Below are positions 45,311 to 55,950 of a stretch of DNA of 64,000 nucleotides, piece by piece. A program made the position numbers and the translations under genes. Origin of the DNA: Sanguinoderma infundibulare (lineage: Eukaryota > Basidiomycota > Agaricomycetes > Polyporales > Polyporaceae). The stretch lies in assembly GCA_032821775.1 (NCBI GenBank), contig JAVLRN010000008.1, positions 2,046,001 through 2,110,000 on the forward strand, read 5' to 3'. Position 1 is the stretch's first letter, and each line of letters opens with the position of its first letter. The notes below the pieces were generated by a model. It saw nothing but the letters and a program-made list of their open reading frames with translations, did no database searches and was not told the origin of the DNA.

Positions 45311-45832
45311 AGGGGCGCGCAAGTTCGGTGGACGCTGGCAAGGATGCGACATTCAACAGTTCTTCCTTTCCCACCCAACACTCAATACTGATGATACAAT
45401 TGTTATTGCAGTACCCGGTCCTCACGTGGATACCTGCTCCCTCTAACCAGATACCGGTACTCTGGATCCGAGGTGAGAGAGACACCGGGCGGCAGGCGGA
45501 CCTGGGCTGACTTCATGCTTCTCTCCGTAGCCTCCATCTATCGAAATGCTCTCCCGACACCAGTCGGAGCGCAATACAAGGTTTAAATTTGAATTATGCA
45601 GGCACAGAACACCTTTTACTTACGTACCATCACCACATGAGCGCGACCTCACAATGTCCAGGCCCGAGAAGGACTCCGACCGTCAACCATGAGGTACTTG
45701 CTCTGGAGACAGGCAGCATTTGAGATAAGCATTCATTAATCGCCATGGGCGTGGCACCGCGATCATGAGATTCACCTATTACTGGTTGCCAATCATAAAC
45801 AGGACAGCGCACGCTTGTCTTGACCAGAAAGT

Positions 45833-46495
45833 ATGTTCAGTCCTCGTGCTCTCACTTACACCACTCTCTCCGTCCTCGCGATTCTCAACTTCTTCCTCAG
45901 CCACTGGTTCGTCGCCGAGTTACGCCGATACCTCGTTCACAGAGCACCTCCAGACTCTCACTACAGTGCGTACCCGAACATTATAACGTCTTCAAGCTCG
46001 AGCTAACCATTGGTCAAAGCGTGGATAGAGGATGACGTTCCCGAACGCCTCCCCCTCATCAACCCGCGACCGAACGTGGTGATGTCGCTCGAGGAGAGTG
46101 TCCGATACAGCATCGACGAGCCCCAGTCGTACCTCGAGTGGCTCTACACGGCGACGACCGGAGACATGGGGAACGTCCGTCTTGGGCCCAACAACCGTTT
46201 CCTGAGCGTCGCACTCTTCCACCACATGCATTGCCTCCGCGCCTTCCGCACCGCGCTTGCTGCAGACGGCTTGCCGGAGAACGTCCCCCACGTCGAACAC
46301 TGTCTCAGCATACTGCGCGAGTTCACACTCTGTGCGGCCGACGCGACCCTGGAGCCGGGCGACCCGTTTGCGAGGAACTACACCATCGAACGGGTCGCGG
46401 GCGAACAGAAGTGCACGGACGTGCAGGCGTTGTATGGGACTATGCGGAAGCACTGGAACGACTGGTTGGCCTTGGAGTCGGAAATCGCAATGTAG
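45833..46495 (+). CDS. UstYa-like (DUF3328) oxidase, third copy
   Basis: Two exons (45833-45965, 46020-46495) encode 202 residues. The N-terminal helix LTYTTLSVLAILNFFLSHWF anchors the protein in the membrane; the catalytic part starts TWIEDDVPERLPLINPRP and has HHMHC and HVEHC, both matching HxxHC. It is clearly diverged from the two inverted-repeat copies (roughly 75-80% by eye) and shows no damage. It converges with the intact seven-TM gene, a pairing also found at 42.5-44.2 kb. The two genes may work together in a small metabolite or signalling pathway, but that is only inferred from repeated linkage. Confidence 0.93.
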
Positions 46496-46648
46496 CGGAG
46501 GCGACGATATCGGTGAAGGAAGGGTGTATGCAGCCTAAACGGGGTCTCAATCATCATTCAGTTGGTAGGGTTACATTGCAGAGCTAGTACACATGACATT
46601 CGACCTTGGCGTCGACTACGACTTGAAGCACCTCCGAATGGAAACAGC

Positions 46649-47819
46649 CTACTTTGAAAGAGAGGCAGAACCATCCTCGACGGTGCCATCACAGACGAAG
46701 GTCTCATGTCCCTTCGTCTCCGTGACGGTATGAAGTGAGGTATTGCGCCACTTCGTCGTCGTCTCCTCGGTCCACCCGCGTCCGAGGAGCATACGAAGTA
46801 TGATCATTTGCGGCGACACACACTGCCGGAAGAAACGTATCAGTTCTACTACTGGAGACGAATTACGACAACATACCGTGAACATGACATAGATGGAAAG
46901 GAATAGGATCGAGACGGGATTGTTCGCACCAAGCGTCGCCACGTAGAGGATGCCGAACAGAGTGTACGGGAGCATTGACTCGATGATGATCGCCGCCGCG
47001 CCTGTGTACGTCTTGGACACTTCCCGGCCGAGCGTAGTCTCCATCCGACGCGAGACCCAAATGATACGGCCCACGATGAGGCTTGACAGCATGACATTCA
47101 TGCCGATGCCGACGGTGGAGTAGGCCAAGGCGACATGCGTCGCGGTGCCGACGAAGAAGTCCGCGTTGGGCCTGCCGGAGAAGTAGCAGGTCATGATTCC
47201 AAGTGCTGTGTGGGTGGAGTAAGAGACCGTTCTGTCCTCAGATTTACGAAGCCGCATACCTGCAGTCCCGAAGTAAAGAACAATCGGAACAATGACGACA
47301 CGCCAGTCGCCCCAGACGACATACGCGCGGTATATCTGCAAGGCCATATGGATACTCAGCCGTTGCGCAGAAATGGACGTCGCATGGAGACTTTACGCAC
47401 CAAGAATGCATCACTCATCAAGTTCATAACCACCGAGGCCGCACTCCCAAACGTCTGGTACCATACCGCGGCGTGATCGGCAAAGTACTGACCAGAGCCG
47501 CCCGGGTATCCCTCGTTGATGATCCACATCTCCTGGCCGAAGAAGTTCTGGACGATGAGGAAGATAGTGATCATGAGGAGGAGGCCGGTGCTGAGGAACA
47601 GGAACAGCTTGTCGCTCCGCTTGCTCTGTCGGCGTGCGCGGCCATCGAGGATCAGCTTGACGCTTGTAAAGTACAAGACGAGCTCAACGCCTGGAGAGGC
47701 ATGGGAGTTAATGGTTGAGAGGATCCACGGAGGATATCGAAGCACATACCGTATAGGATGGCGTTAAAGTTGTTGCCAACGTACCAGCTATTCTGAAAAA
47801 CTGTGTTGTAGTCTGACAT
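46649..47819 (-). CDS. Seven-TM fungal membrane protein of unknown role
   Basis: Five exons (47819-47750, 47690-47401, 47335-47260, 47205-46877, 46822-46649) encode about 312 residues. It starts MSDYNTVFQNSWYVGNNFNA and shows about seven hydrophobic segments, including LFLFLSTGLLLMITIFLIVQ, a VVIVPIVLYFGTAG helix and TVGIGMNVMLSSLIVGRIIW, with a hydrophilic C-terminus. The layout (extracellular N-term, RAYVVWG after helix 3) is typical of a large uncharacterised Agaricomycete integral membrane family resembling DUF6533/6534 proteins. No ligand or G-protein motif can be named. Convergent with a UstYa-like gene; a broken copy is in the neighbouring block. Confidence 0.85.
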
Positions 47820-48786
47820 GGCTCGACTCGGCGCACTTTCTTGACTGGGATGGCGAGCGGATGGTGCCACTGAGGAAGAGCGGAGATATCCACGAGGCTT
47901 TGTACGATAGACGGATGGGCACCGGGCATTTGACCGACTACTGTATCATGCGTTAGGTGCGATAGCGTTGTTAGGGCGCATGGGAAGGAATCAGGGCATC
48001 GTCGTGCTGTCCTGTGAGAGGAAAGTGCTGCCGTTTCTGTTGTAAGGTTCAATGAAACGCTCAGTTAACGGAACTTACCTCTGAAGACCTCTGGGCATTG
48101 GCAGTTCCCTCGAAGATGCAGCCGCATAGCAAGCGAGGGATGAGGGCCGCGATGTAGGGTTGCAGCCTACAGATTGAACCCGTCCTATGTGAGAACAAGG
48201 CGACTTGAATGAACACCGTGGCCGACCAATTCCCGGATACAAGCGTCTATCGGAAGAGAAAAACCAGAGTCCGACACGTCGGAGGCTACTTTTAAATTGT
48301 GCAGGGGTAAGGAGGCCGCCGAAGGCAGAAAAGATGCCCTGAGCCGTCGTGTACTTCAGGATACTGCTACAGAACCTGTCACCCACAGATTGATCATCTG
48401 TAATAGCCGTCAGTCAGACCATCGGAAGGAAGGGGGCGCCAGAAGACGAAACTAGAGTGTTTATCGCTGGCAAGCAGCATGGCTGGAGGGGTGACTGGGG
48501 GCCGACTCACGTCGGCGCGACCCAAGAACGCCTTTTCCCGGCCCGGACCTGGGCGACACCGCCCGTCGGTACCTCTGGCTGCACGAACTTGTAAATGTAT
48601 GTGATGAGAAGACAGACTGTGCAAGGATCCCACTACCGGTACAACGGCAACCATTCCCTAGATGGAGGCTGTAGCATAATGTTTCGAAGCTCGTAAAGCA
48701 AGACGGGTGCGTTGGATATAGAACGAAAGAGCGCGTAGAACTCTGGTAGCATCTTCCGCCTCAGTATTGCAGAGAGATCGCACTCA
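47820..48786. other. intergenic between divergent seven-TM and GNAT genes
   Basis: Holds promoters of the two genes. Open frames around 48394-48654 have no support. Confidence 0.5.
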
Positions 48787-49802
48787 ATGGCTCCTCAGAT
48801 CGTTACCATTGAACGAGTCCAAAACCCGACTGGTACGTGATCTCGCCAGCCCGCCTTGCTTCCTCCTTGCTGAAAGCACCTCAACAGAGCAGTTGGCCGA
48901 TAAAGCGAGCGAAATCCTCGGCGTATTGATGAGAGCCGGTCCGTTCAATCGTCTGCCCTACTGTCACCACAGATTGAACCCAGAGTATCAGATCCATGCG
49001 CGCTCTCCCTGACCGGAGGAGACCTGGACCTCGTTCCCGACTTCGGGAGTGTCATGATCCGCTCCCTCACTCTGTGCCCCGGGGTGGCGCGCATGTGGAC
49101 CGCGAGAGACGAGACGGGCGCGCTCGTGGGCTACACAATCTTCAGTCTCCCTGGTCAGCTCATGTGCTCGACGTACGACTGCTCTGTTTATGCGTTATTA
49201 TTCGCTAACCGCTGACAATGCGTTTGCGCAGGGACGAGCGGACGTCTCATGGAATATATGGGCAAGCTGCCACCCCAGGCGCAACAGTATTACGCGGAGA
49301 TGGTGGGTTTTGCGCTGTATCTGCAGCAGGACTGCTTCTCACTTCCGAGCTGCGCAGATGGGAGGGGCAGTCCCAAAGGCGAACAACGAAGCGTTCGACA
49401 TCAAGGACGCGGAACGCAACACGTACTGGGGCAACGTCGCCATGGTCCGTGCCGACTACCAGGGCAAGGGCGTCGCAAAAGCGATGTTTGAGCTTGCCTA
49501 CAAGGAGGTATGCACGCCTCCCTCTTGGACTGAGGCCTACGCTCTGTTCGAACCCGACAGGCGGCGAAGACTGGGGTGACCGTCGCGCTGACGACGACGA
49601 ACATCCGCAACGTGAGCTTCGCTCCGAACAGAGTCTCCTCTGGTTCGTGGTGGACAATAATTAATGTTTCTCGATTTAGGTATCGATTTACGAGAAAATG
49701 GGATTCAAACTGTACGGCGAGAAGAAGTTCCCGTCGCCATGGGCAGACTGGACGCTCTGGTTCTTCGCAAAGGAGACCAACAAGGCCGAGTGCACAGCTT
49801 AA
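48787..49802 (+). CDS. GNAT-family N-acetyltransferase
   Basis: Transfers an acetyl group from acetyl-CoA to an amine. Seven exons (48787-48832, 48888-48938, 48992-49153, 49232-49302, 49358-49507, 49561-49611, 49680-49802) give about 217 residues. The core contains AERNTYWGNVAMVRADYQGK followed by GVAKAMFELAYKE, the QxxGxG/A-type acetyl-CoA loop, then TVALTTTNIRN and IYEKMGFKLYGEK, which are the usual GNAT beta-strand and helix ends, and a Trp-rich end WADWTLWFFAKE. Exon 2 and 3 acceptors were chosen for frame. Related fungal proteins act on small molecules or are annotated only as GNAT; substrate unknown. It seems undamaged and is not part of the duplicated blocks. Confidence 0.92.
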
Positions 49803-49869
49803 CGCACCGCGATGTTCGCCATACAACAGATTAGCTATGAATGGAAATATGTTCTGACTGTCATTCCTT

Positions 49870-50420
49870 GCTGTGGGAGCCATCTATATCGCCAATCGTG
49901 ACCCCACGATCCGGCTCGTACAACGACCACTGATGGAGCAGAGTGCACAGCCCGTACGGACATCGGCGGAGGCTCAATGGGAACCTCTCGCGCGCATGCG
50001 CACCAGACAATCCACAACGACGAACGCCAAAGCAAAGACAGGACACACACCTTGTACTCTGTTCGAGCCAAACAATCCATCCGTAGCCTTCCAGAAGCAT
50101 GCGACAAGGTCGGAGTGCATGAAGAGTGAGTCGACGGACCACGTGCAGAGGCCGACAATGAGGGAGAACGTCCTTGACGTATATCGGAATGGGAATGTTC
50201 TTGGACACGGCCTCTTTGAAGTACTTGCAGTCGACTAGGAGGTAGCGTAGCTAGAAAAAGATCGTGTTCGTGAGCACCTTCGGTACGTGCAAAAAGGGAA
50301 AGGAAAGCACCGTACAAGAATTAGGATAGCATACCACCCCAGGAGGAGAGTTGAGGGTACAGAATCTCGTCAAAGCGGTCCGTCGTGACCCATACCAATG
50401 AGCGCCGCGTCGAGAGTGGG
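49870..50420 (-). pseudogene. STE24 relic (N-terminal part)
   Basis: Minus-strand reading after 50230 follows STE24 exon 2 in degraded form: FKEAVSKNIPIPIYVKDV against FKEDVFKKSQTYGKDKA, then YGWIVWLEQST against GGWIVGLFGYGPEYE. The conserved GT donor and long intron after it are also traceable. Frameshifts exclude function. It is the most distant of the STE24 relics. Confidence 0.55.
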
Positions 50421-50759
50421 CAAACGAGAGCCATCGACAACCAAGCGCCCTAGCTGTCTTGGCCCTGGCGGCCCATTGCTTTGATGGCGCACTGGTGCCG
50501 CGGCGGGGGCGCGCGGCTCACTGGGAGTCTCTCCGCATACTGTCGTCACTGTGCACTTTTGCTTCGACTACATTCACAACTGAGATATTCCTCGCGCTTT
50601 CCGTTTTTCTGGCCTGCCACACACACTGACTTGATTATTAGGGCGAATTCCCGCCGGTCACGACGACCGTACAACTTCGAGTTGACCAGCGCACGTTTTG
50701 CGAGTATGTTCCATTAAAATCACTGGAGTTGCTGTTCAGACGGCCATAACAAAACCCCG

Positions 50760-51800
50760 GTGTTGCCATCCAGACGGTCCCGGCCGGGCGCTCTGGCGTC
50801 AATATGTTTTCCGCCCGGCCGGCGTTCGCGAATGCTCTCAGGCATCATCCGGCCGGGATGCCTGAAAAATATGCGGTTTTGGGGCAAGGTATATTTGCAG
50901 TCCGGCCGGTCCAGCGAAATACTTTACAATGTCATCCGGCCGGAGCACCTCACGAAACCATTGCCACGGCGTCTCTGGGCTCCCGGTGGTTCAGTGGATA
51001 GGCCGTCGCTCACGAATTGTCCATGTTCAGACTGCCCGGCCGGGATGCCTGGGTTCCTGATCAGGCTGGCCGGCCGGTGCGACAACTTCCCTCATACCTC
51101 CACCCGGCCGGATGTCTCTATCCCCGCCCCAAACCACTACACTGCTTAGTCATCCCTACTTTACAAGCTAGCCAGTGGGCTGTTGTAGCGGTCCGGCCAG
51201 TCCGAGTAAGTCACCACACTCACTGTCCACCCGGTATTCTGAGGTATCTGCATCCACCCTCCGGCCGGTCATTGCGTAGGTGGGTCAACCACACCGGCCG
51301 GGGACACTGGACCCCAGGTGGTAGTGTCCGGTCGGTGGAGACATCGCAGTCACTGCTGCCCGCCCGGCCGTGCGAGGTATCTGCATCCACCCTCCGGCCG
51401 GTCATTGCGTAGGTGGGTCAACCACACCGGCCGGGGACACTGGACCCCAGGCGGTAGCGTCCGGTCGGTGGAGACATCACAGTCACCGCTGCCCGCCCGG
51501 CCGCGCGAGGTATCTGCATCCACCCTCCGGCCGGTCATTGCATAGGTGGGTCAACCACACCGGCCGGGGGCACTGGACCCCAGGCGGTAGCGTCTGGTCG
51601 GTGGAGACATAGCAGTCACCACTGCCCGCCCGGCCGCGCGAGGTATCTGCATCCACCCTCCGGCCGGTCATTGCATAGGTGGGTCAACCACACCGGCCGG
51701 GGGCACTGGACCCCAGGCGGTAGCGTCTGGTCAGTGGAGACATAGCAGTCACCACTGCCTGCCCGGCCGCGCGAGGTATATGCATCTATGCTCCGGTCGC
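50760..51800. repeat. cluster of CCGGCCGG-type motifs
   Basis: Within 1 kb the palindromic core CCGGCCGG or a near form occurs about twenty times, spaced roughly 30-50 bp, in otherwise unrelated context on the left (50770-51200) and inside a tandem repeat on the right. The same motif recurs at 53640-53750, 54068, 57658-57735 and 57800, but not in the first 50 kb at this density. Confidence 0.85.
51241..51800. repeat. 133-bp tandem repeat, four full copies plus a diverged fifth
   Basis: The marker GAGGTATCTGCATCCACCCT starts copies at 51241, 51374, 51507 and 51640, exactly 133 bp apart, and a diverged copy starts at 51773. Each unit has three CCGGCCGG-like sites. Copies are nearly identical, so the array is young or homogenised. 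Open frames across it come from the repeat period and are not genes. Confidence 0.97.
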
Positions 51801-52128
51801 TATGCGCGTCGTTGTGTCAGTCGGCCTCTTCCATGCGAGGATCACCTGAGATACATGTACAGGCGCCAACAACCATTTTGGAGAAAGGTTGCAGTTGCCA
51901 TATGCTTGGGTTTGGAGTTCTGGAAGTTGGGAGCACGGGACGTGGAAACCGATGTAAACAGCGATGGGGCGGGCTACAGGAGGAACCAATTGATGATCAC
52001 ATGGCGGTCCGAAGCCCGTCGTGCCTGACACAAGGAATAGAGGCACCACCCGTGGCCAGGTTGACCATCATTACCCCAAGACACGTCCCCAACTCCAGCT
52101 TGTCCCGACCCACCTCCGGTGATGACCC
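51801..52128. promoter_or_regulatory. upstream region of the 52.1-kb gene
   Basis: Short flank between the repeat array and the next ATG. No defined motif. Confidence 0.3.
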
Positions 52129-53220
52129 ATGGAGCCTCCGCGATTGTCCATCGTCGGCCGTGCCGGCACCGACATCACCGCCCTGAACACCTTCCGGCAT
52201 GTCGTAGATCAGATAACAAGCACCCCCACGTTTGAAAGCGTCGATAACTACGAGAGCGCTATCTCTCAATTTATGCTCACTCTCCGTGCTGTTAAGCCCG
52301 ACACTAATCTGGATGAATACTTCCAACGCGTCTATGGCCACCTGCAGCACTGCGCCGTGCATCATGAACACCTATTGAACATCTTTTCAAACCAATATGC
52401 TGCAGAAACGCGCGAGAGGACCCTCGGCGAGGCCCAGATGAACTTTTGGAGGTCATCGGTCCTGCAAGAACGGGAACATCGCCGCAAGGAGCAGTTGGAG
52501 CTGAATCACGCAGTGGGAGAGCCGGTGGCTCCAGCAGACTTGGACAGGGTGGTCGACGCGGACAGGAACGCCACCGACCAGCTTCTGCGTTGCAAGCAGG
52601 TCTTCAAGCGCGAGTTAGACCTATGTACGTGCCCCAACACACTCCAGAATCATGCACTAAATGAAATCCCAGTCGTTAATAACCGTGCCGGACGAGTCTA
52701 CGAGAACGGCGGACACCACTCCCTGCCTGCGTGGGACTTGGGAGTTGACGAGGCCCAGATGGACTTCTTGAGGGCAACGGTGCTGCAAGAACACGAACGT
52801 CTCTACAGGGAGGAGCTGGAGCGGAATGGGGCAGCGGGACAGGCGGGACAGGCGGGACAGGTGGGGACTGCGGCGGAGTTGGCCAGGGCGGTCAATGCGG
52901 ACAGGAACGCCACTGACAAGCTTCTGCGCGTCAAGGAGGTCTTTAAGGGCGAGTTAGACCGATGTACGTGCCCCAACACACTGCAGAATGACACACTGAA
53001 TGAAATCCCAGTTGTCAATAGCCGTACCAGAGGAGTAGATGGGATGAGACGAGAGCGCGCGGAGTTCGGGTGGGGGGACGCGATGGTGCACATACAGTCT
53101 GACCAGCCATGGGGCACGCCGCCTCCGGACAGGACCCAGGCTGACTGGCCATGGGGGAGGCCCTGGGAGGTCCCCCGGCTGAATGGGGACAACGGCTATA
53201 GCGGATGGGGGACCATATGA
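52129..53220 (+). CDS. Unrecognised protein with an internal duplication
   Basis: A single-exon frame of 363 residues starting MEPPRLSIVGRAGTD with a good start context (CCCATGG). Two units of about 100 residues repeat: EAQMNFWRSSVLQEREHRR ... DRNATDQLLRCKQVFKREL ... CTCPNTLQN, and EAQMDFLRATVLQEHERLY ... DRNATDKLLRVKEVFKGEL ... CTCPNTLQN. Each is helical with a CxC motif. The C-terminus is Trp/Gly/Pro-rich with repeats of PWG. No signal peptide or TM. A cytosolic or nuclear protein is likely. No family recognised. It is the first gene of the unusual right-hand region. Confidence 0.75.
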   Translation: MEPPRLSIVGRAGTDITALNTFRHVVDQITSTPTFESVDNYESAISQFMLTLRAVKPDTNLDEYFQRVYGHLQHCAVHHEHLLNIFSNQYAAETRERTLGEAQMNFWRSSVLQEREHRRKEQLELNHAVGEPVAPADLDRVVDADRNATDQLLRCKQVFKRELDLCTCPNTLQNHALNEIPVVNNRAGRVYENGGHHSLPAWDLGVDEAQMDFLRATVLQEHERLYREELERNGAAGQAGQAGQVGTAAELARAVNADRNATDKLLRVKEVFKGELDRCTCPNTLQNDTLNEIPVVNSRTRGVDGMRRERAEFGWGDAMVHIQSDQPWGTPPPDRTQADWPWGRPWEVPRLNGDNGYSGWGTI

Positions 53221-53640
53221 GCAGGCAAGTCTCATCCACGTTGCAACCACGGACACCGCAGACCATCTCATATTTTGCTACATATTGCAATCCACATGAT
53301 CTGGGCTTCTGCCAGCACCTTCCGTGTGACGTTTGACAGGGCCTTTATGATGCCGCCTGCTCCCAGGGATAAAGTGATGTCATAGGCCATGCGTCGAATA
53401 TGAGATCATTGACGCAGACGAAGCGACACACAGTTCAGGATGTAAGGAAGCAGTGCTATATGTGATGAAGCTCTTCACAACGATGTACATGGATTGATCT
53501 ATTGGTCACCGGACGTGTCGCAACCAACGGCCTATCTGTCTCTGAATGCCTGGATGCGCTCCGAGCATACCAGTCAGCCTGGGGCACCTTGTCTTCGACC
53601 ATGGACGGCATTTGGGACATTCGCCAGTACCAGTATCGTC
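53221..53640. other. intergenic
   Basis: No gene seen. Confidence 0.5.
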
Positions 53641-53780
53641 CGGCCGGTGAGCGTTGCGCAGGTACTATTCCTGTCCGGCCGGTGGGCATTGCGCAGGTAC
53701 TATTCCTGTCCGGCCAGTGGGCATTGTGCAGGTACTATTCCTGTCCGGCCGGTGAGCATAGCGTATGGGTCTCCATGGTA
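53641..53780. repeat. 35-bp tandem repeat with CCGGCCGG cores
   Basis: The element CGGCCGGTG...GCGCAGGTACTATTCCTGTC is repeated with starts at 53641, 53676, 53711 and 53746, a period of 35 bp, with small differences. It has the same core as the 133-bp array two kilobases away. Confidence 0.93.
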
Positions 53781-54396
53781 TGCTCGCACAAGGTGCCACC
53801 GATCTTGACCCTCGTGCGGAAGACATTGCAAAACTCCTCCTGCACCCTCCATAGGCCTCGCACTGCTCCGCACGAGGGCCGTTCCCCAGGGCAGCGTTCA
53901 CCGCATCCGTGAACACCGGGCTAAGCTGGATGGCGTCCGAGATCGATGCCGTCTCTGTGTTCTTATAGCTGGACTCGTTCGAGTACCACGGGCCGGCTGT
54001 CACGGTGAATACAAGAGTATTAGCAATGTTCGATCTTCGTTGTGTGACACTCGTACCTATTTGCGCAACCGGCCGGACGTTCACCACCTGAACGCTAGCT
54101 CGCCGGCCCGGTGACACTCTCAGTCACCGGGTACGCGTTCCGCAACACTGTCACATGGGTGCGTTCGACGCGCTTTCGGACGAAATGTCGACGCCTAGTC
54201 TCAACTCGGGTGCAGGAAGTGGAACCTCCCGGACGTCAGCTACTGAGGCGGAGCAGACGGTCACGGAGCCGGAGAGTGCAGATGCAAAGCCCAGAGGGAA
54301 GCACGGTTGATTGAGGAAGATTAAGGAAGATAGCACCCGCGTCACATACAACCAAGTTCTGGCGCTAAACTTTGTCGCCCTTCCTTCTCGCCCACC
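53781..54396. other. intergenic upstream of the 54.4-kb gene
   Basis: Two further CCGGCC-type sites near 54068-54105. No gene. Confidence 0.5.
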
Positions 54397-55950
54397 ATGT
54401 CCCAGGACGAGTTTGGAGAGCTTTACCGCCGCTGGGTCAGTAGCCCCTCTAACCAGTCCTTGTCCGACTGTCCTCCGGAGTTCCTGGCCCTCCTCCGCAG
54501 CTGCAGCGACTTCTCCCAACTCCCTGACTCAGAATTCGAGGTGTTCTGGGCCTTCCTCCACAGACAGGTGGCTAATGGCCGGATCTCGCAATCCGAGCTG
54601 AACGCCTTCGTGTTAGAATACTCTACTATCTCGCGCGCATTGAGGTACGACTTCTATGTCGCCACTTTTCTCGAAGCCGAACAGGAACTGGAGGCCGCCG
54701 ACACCGAGCTCCATCGCCTCCAACCGGACGACAGAAACAGCGACGACAGCAACAGCGACGATAGCAACAGCGATGACAGCACCGGCTCCCCTCTTCATAG
54801 CGCTCATGCGGCGCTGCGTAACGCGCAGCACAGCGTTAGGCTTGCAGATGAGGAATCCACTCAGGCTCACCGAGCCTGTACGTTCATTCCCGTAACCTAT
54901 GCCCGTCCTTCTCAGCTGACATTCTTCCGCAGATCAAGACATCTTGAGCAATCACACCTTCAATTTGATCAGATTCCCGGTGACCGCCAGCCACCCATCC
55001 CGCACAGCGCCTGCTCCCAGCGGCTCTTCCGAGTCCGGAGCCGCGCCCGGGTTGAACTTAAGGCCTCCGCCTCCACCCTCGACCTCTGCCACCAGGCCAA
55101 CGTTGTCGATGTCCACCTCCGGTCGCGGGGCGCGCACTCCCAGACCGGTTCCTCAGGACGCGCCCAACTCTGAAGACCGTCTCCAGGCCGCTGCGGATGC
55201 TGGGGATGATTCAGGGGAACAAGACGAGCTCACGCCTGAGGCGTTGCAGTACGAACGGGATAATCAGTTGTTGACCTGGGACACCGATTCAGTACGTGGT
55301 CTCTTTCAATTCCTTTGGCATGTAGCTTACACACATCCTAGTGCGACAATTGCTACCTGCATGGTAGCCCATGTCTGCCCAGCTACGACCAGGGGCATGT
55401 TGTTTGTCACCAATGCCGTGAGGCGCATCTCAAGTGCACGCGCTTCGGCCGTAATCCTCACGGCGAGCTCAAGGGGATGGATCGCAACAAACCCTGGGCT
55501 CGGTTCAACGGCAAGGGCCATTCCATTTGGACTGGTCTTCCCAGCCACATGTGGCCTTGGGTTGAGAGTGCCCTGCACGCGATTGAGGGCTCGCTGGCTG
55601 CCAGTTGCCCCACCATCCACAATGAGCGCGCCCTCCTTGACACTCTCCACAGCAGCCAGTATCAGCCAGCAGCCAAGGGCCTGACGCGTTACATCTACGA
55701 CCCTGCATCCCTTCAGCAGTTCCAGGTCTGCAGGTTTCCTCCTCCGGAAGAACAGCCTCACGCTAGGTTGAAGGACCAACCCCCTACCGCTTCCGGTGCA
55801 GACACCACGGGTGGGTCCAGCGCTCCTCCTCGCGCCTCCGGATCCAACGGCGAATGTAGTGAGCATGCCCCGACGGCTTCCACATGGATCATGGGAAAGA
55901 AACGAGCCGCCGATTCCTCATGGCCCACCCAACCCCGCCAGCGTCAGTGA
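54397..55950 (+). CDS. Unrecognised protein with a double C-x2-C-x5-C cluster
   Basis: Three exons (54397-54877, 54933-55291, 55342-55950) encode about 482 residues. The start MSQDEFGELYRRWV has a perfect context (CACCATGTCC). An N-terminal helical region is followed by an Asp/Ser tract (a repeated DDSNS unit), a Pro/Ser-rich linker, and in exon 3 the motif CDNCYLHGSPC and, after 14 residues, CHQCREAHLKC, two C-x2-C-x5-C units that likely bind zinc. A conserved-looking GKGHSIWTGLPSHMWPWVES segment follows. The gene at 59.2 kb has the same double motif right after an intron. Not a classical Zn2-Cys6 regulator (spacing differs), though a DNA- or RNA-binding role is possible. The frame continues open beyond the TGA at 55948, which overlaps a perfect donor GTGAGT, so another 3' exon may exist. 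Confidence 0.7.

Noticed and set aside
51318..51671. Overlapping frames on both strands with repeated protein sequence
   Set aside because: They arise from the 133-bp tandem repeat, whose length is not a multiple of three, and have no start context.
51220..51800. CRISPR-like array
   Set aside because: Units are contiguous 133-bp repeats without unique spacers, and the genome is eukaryotic.
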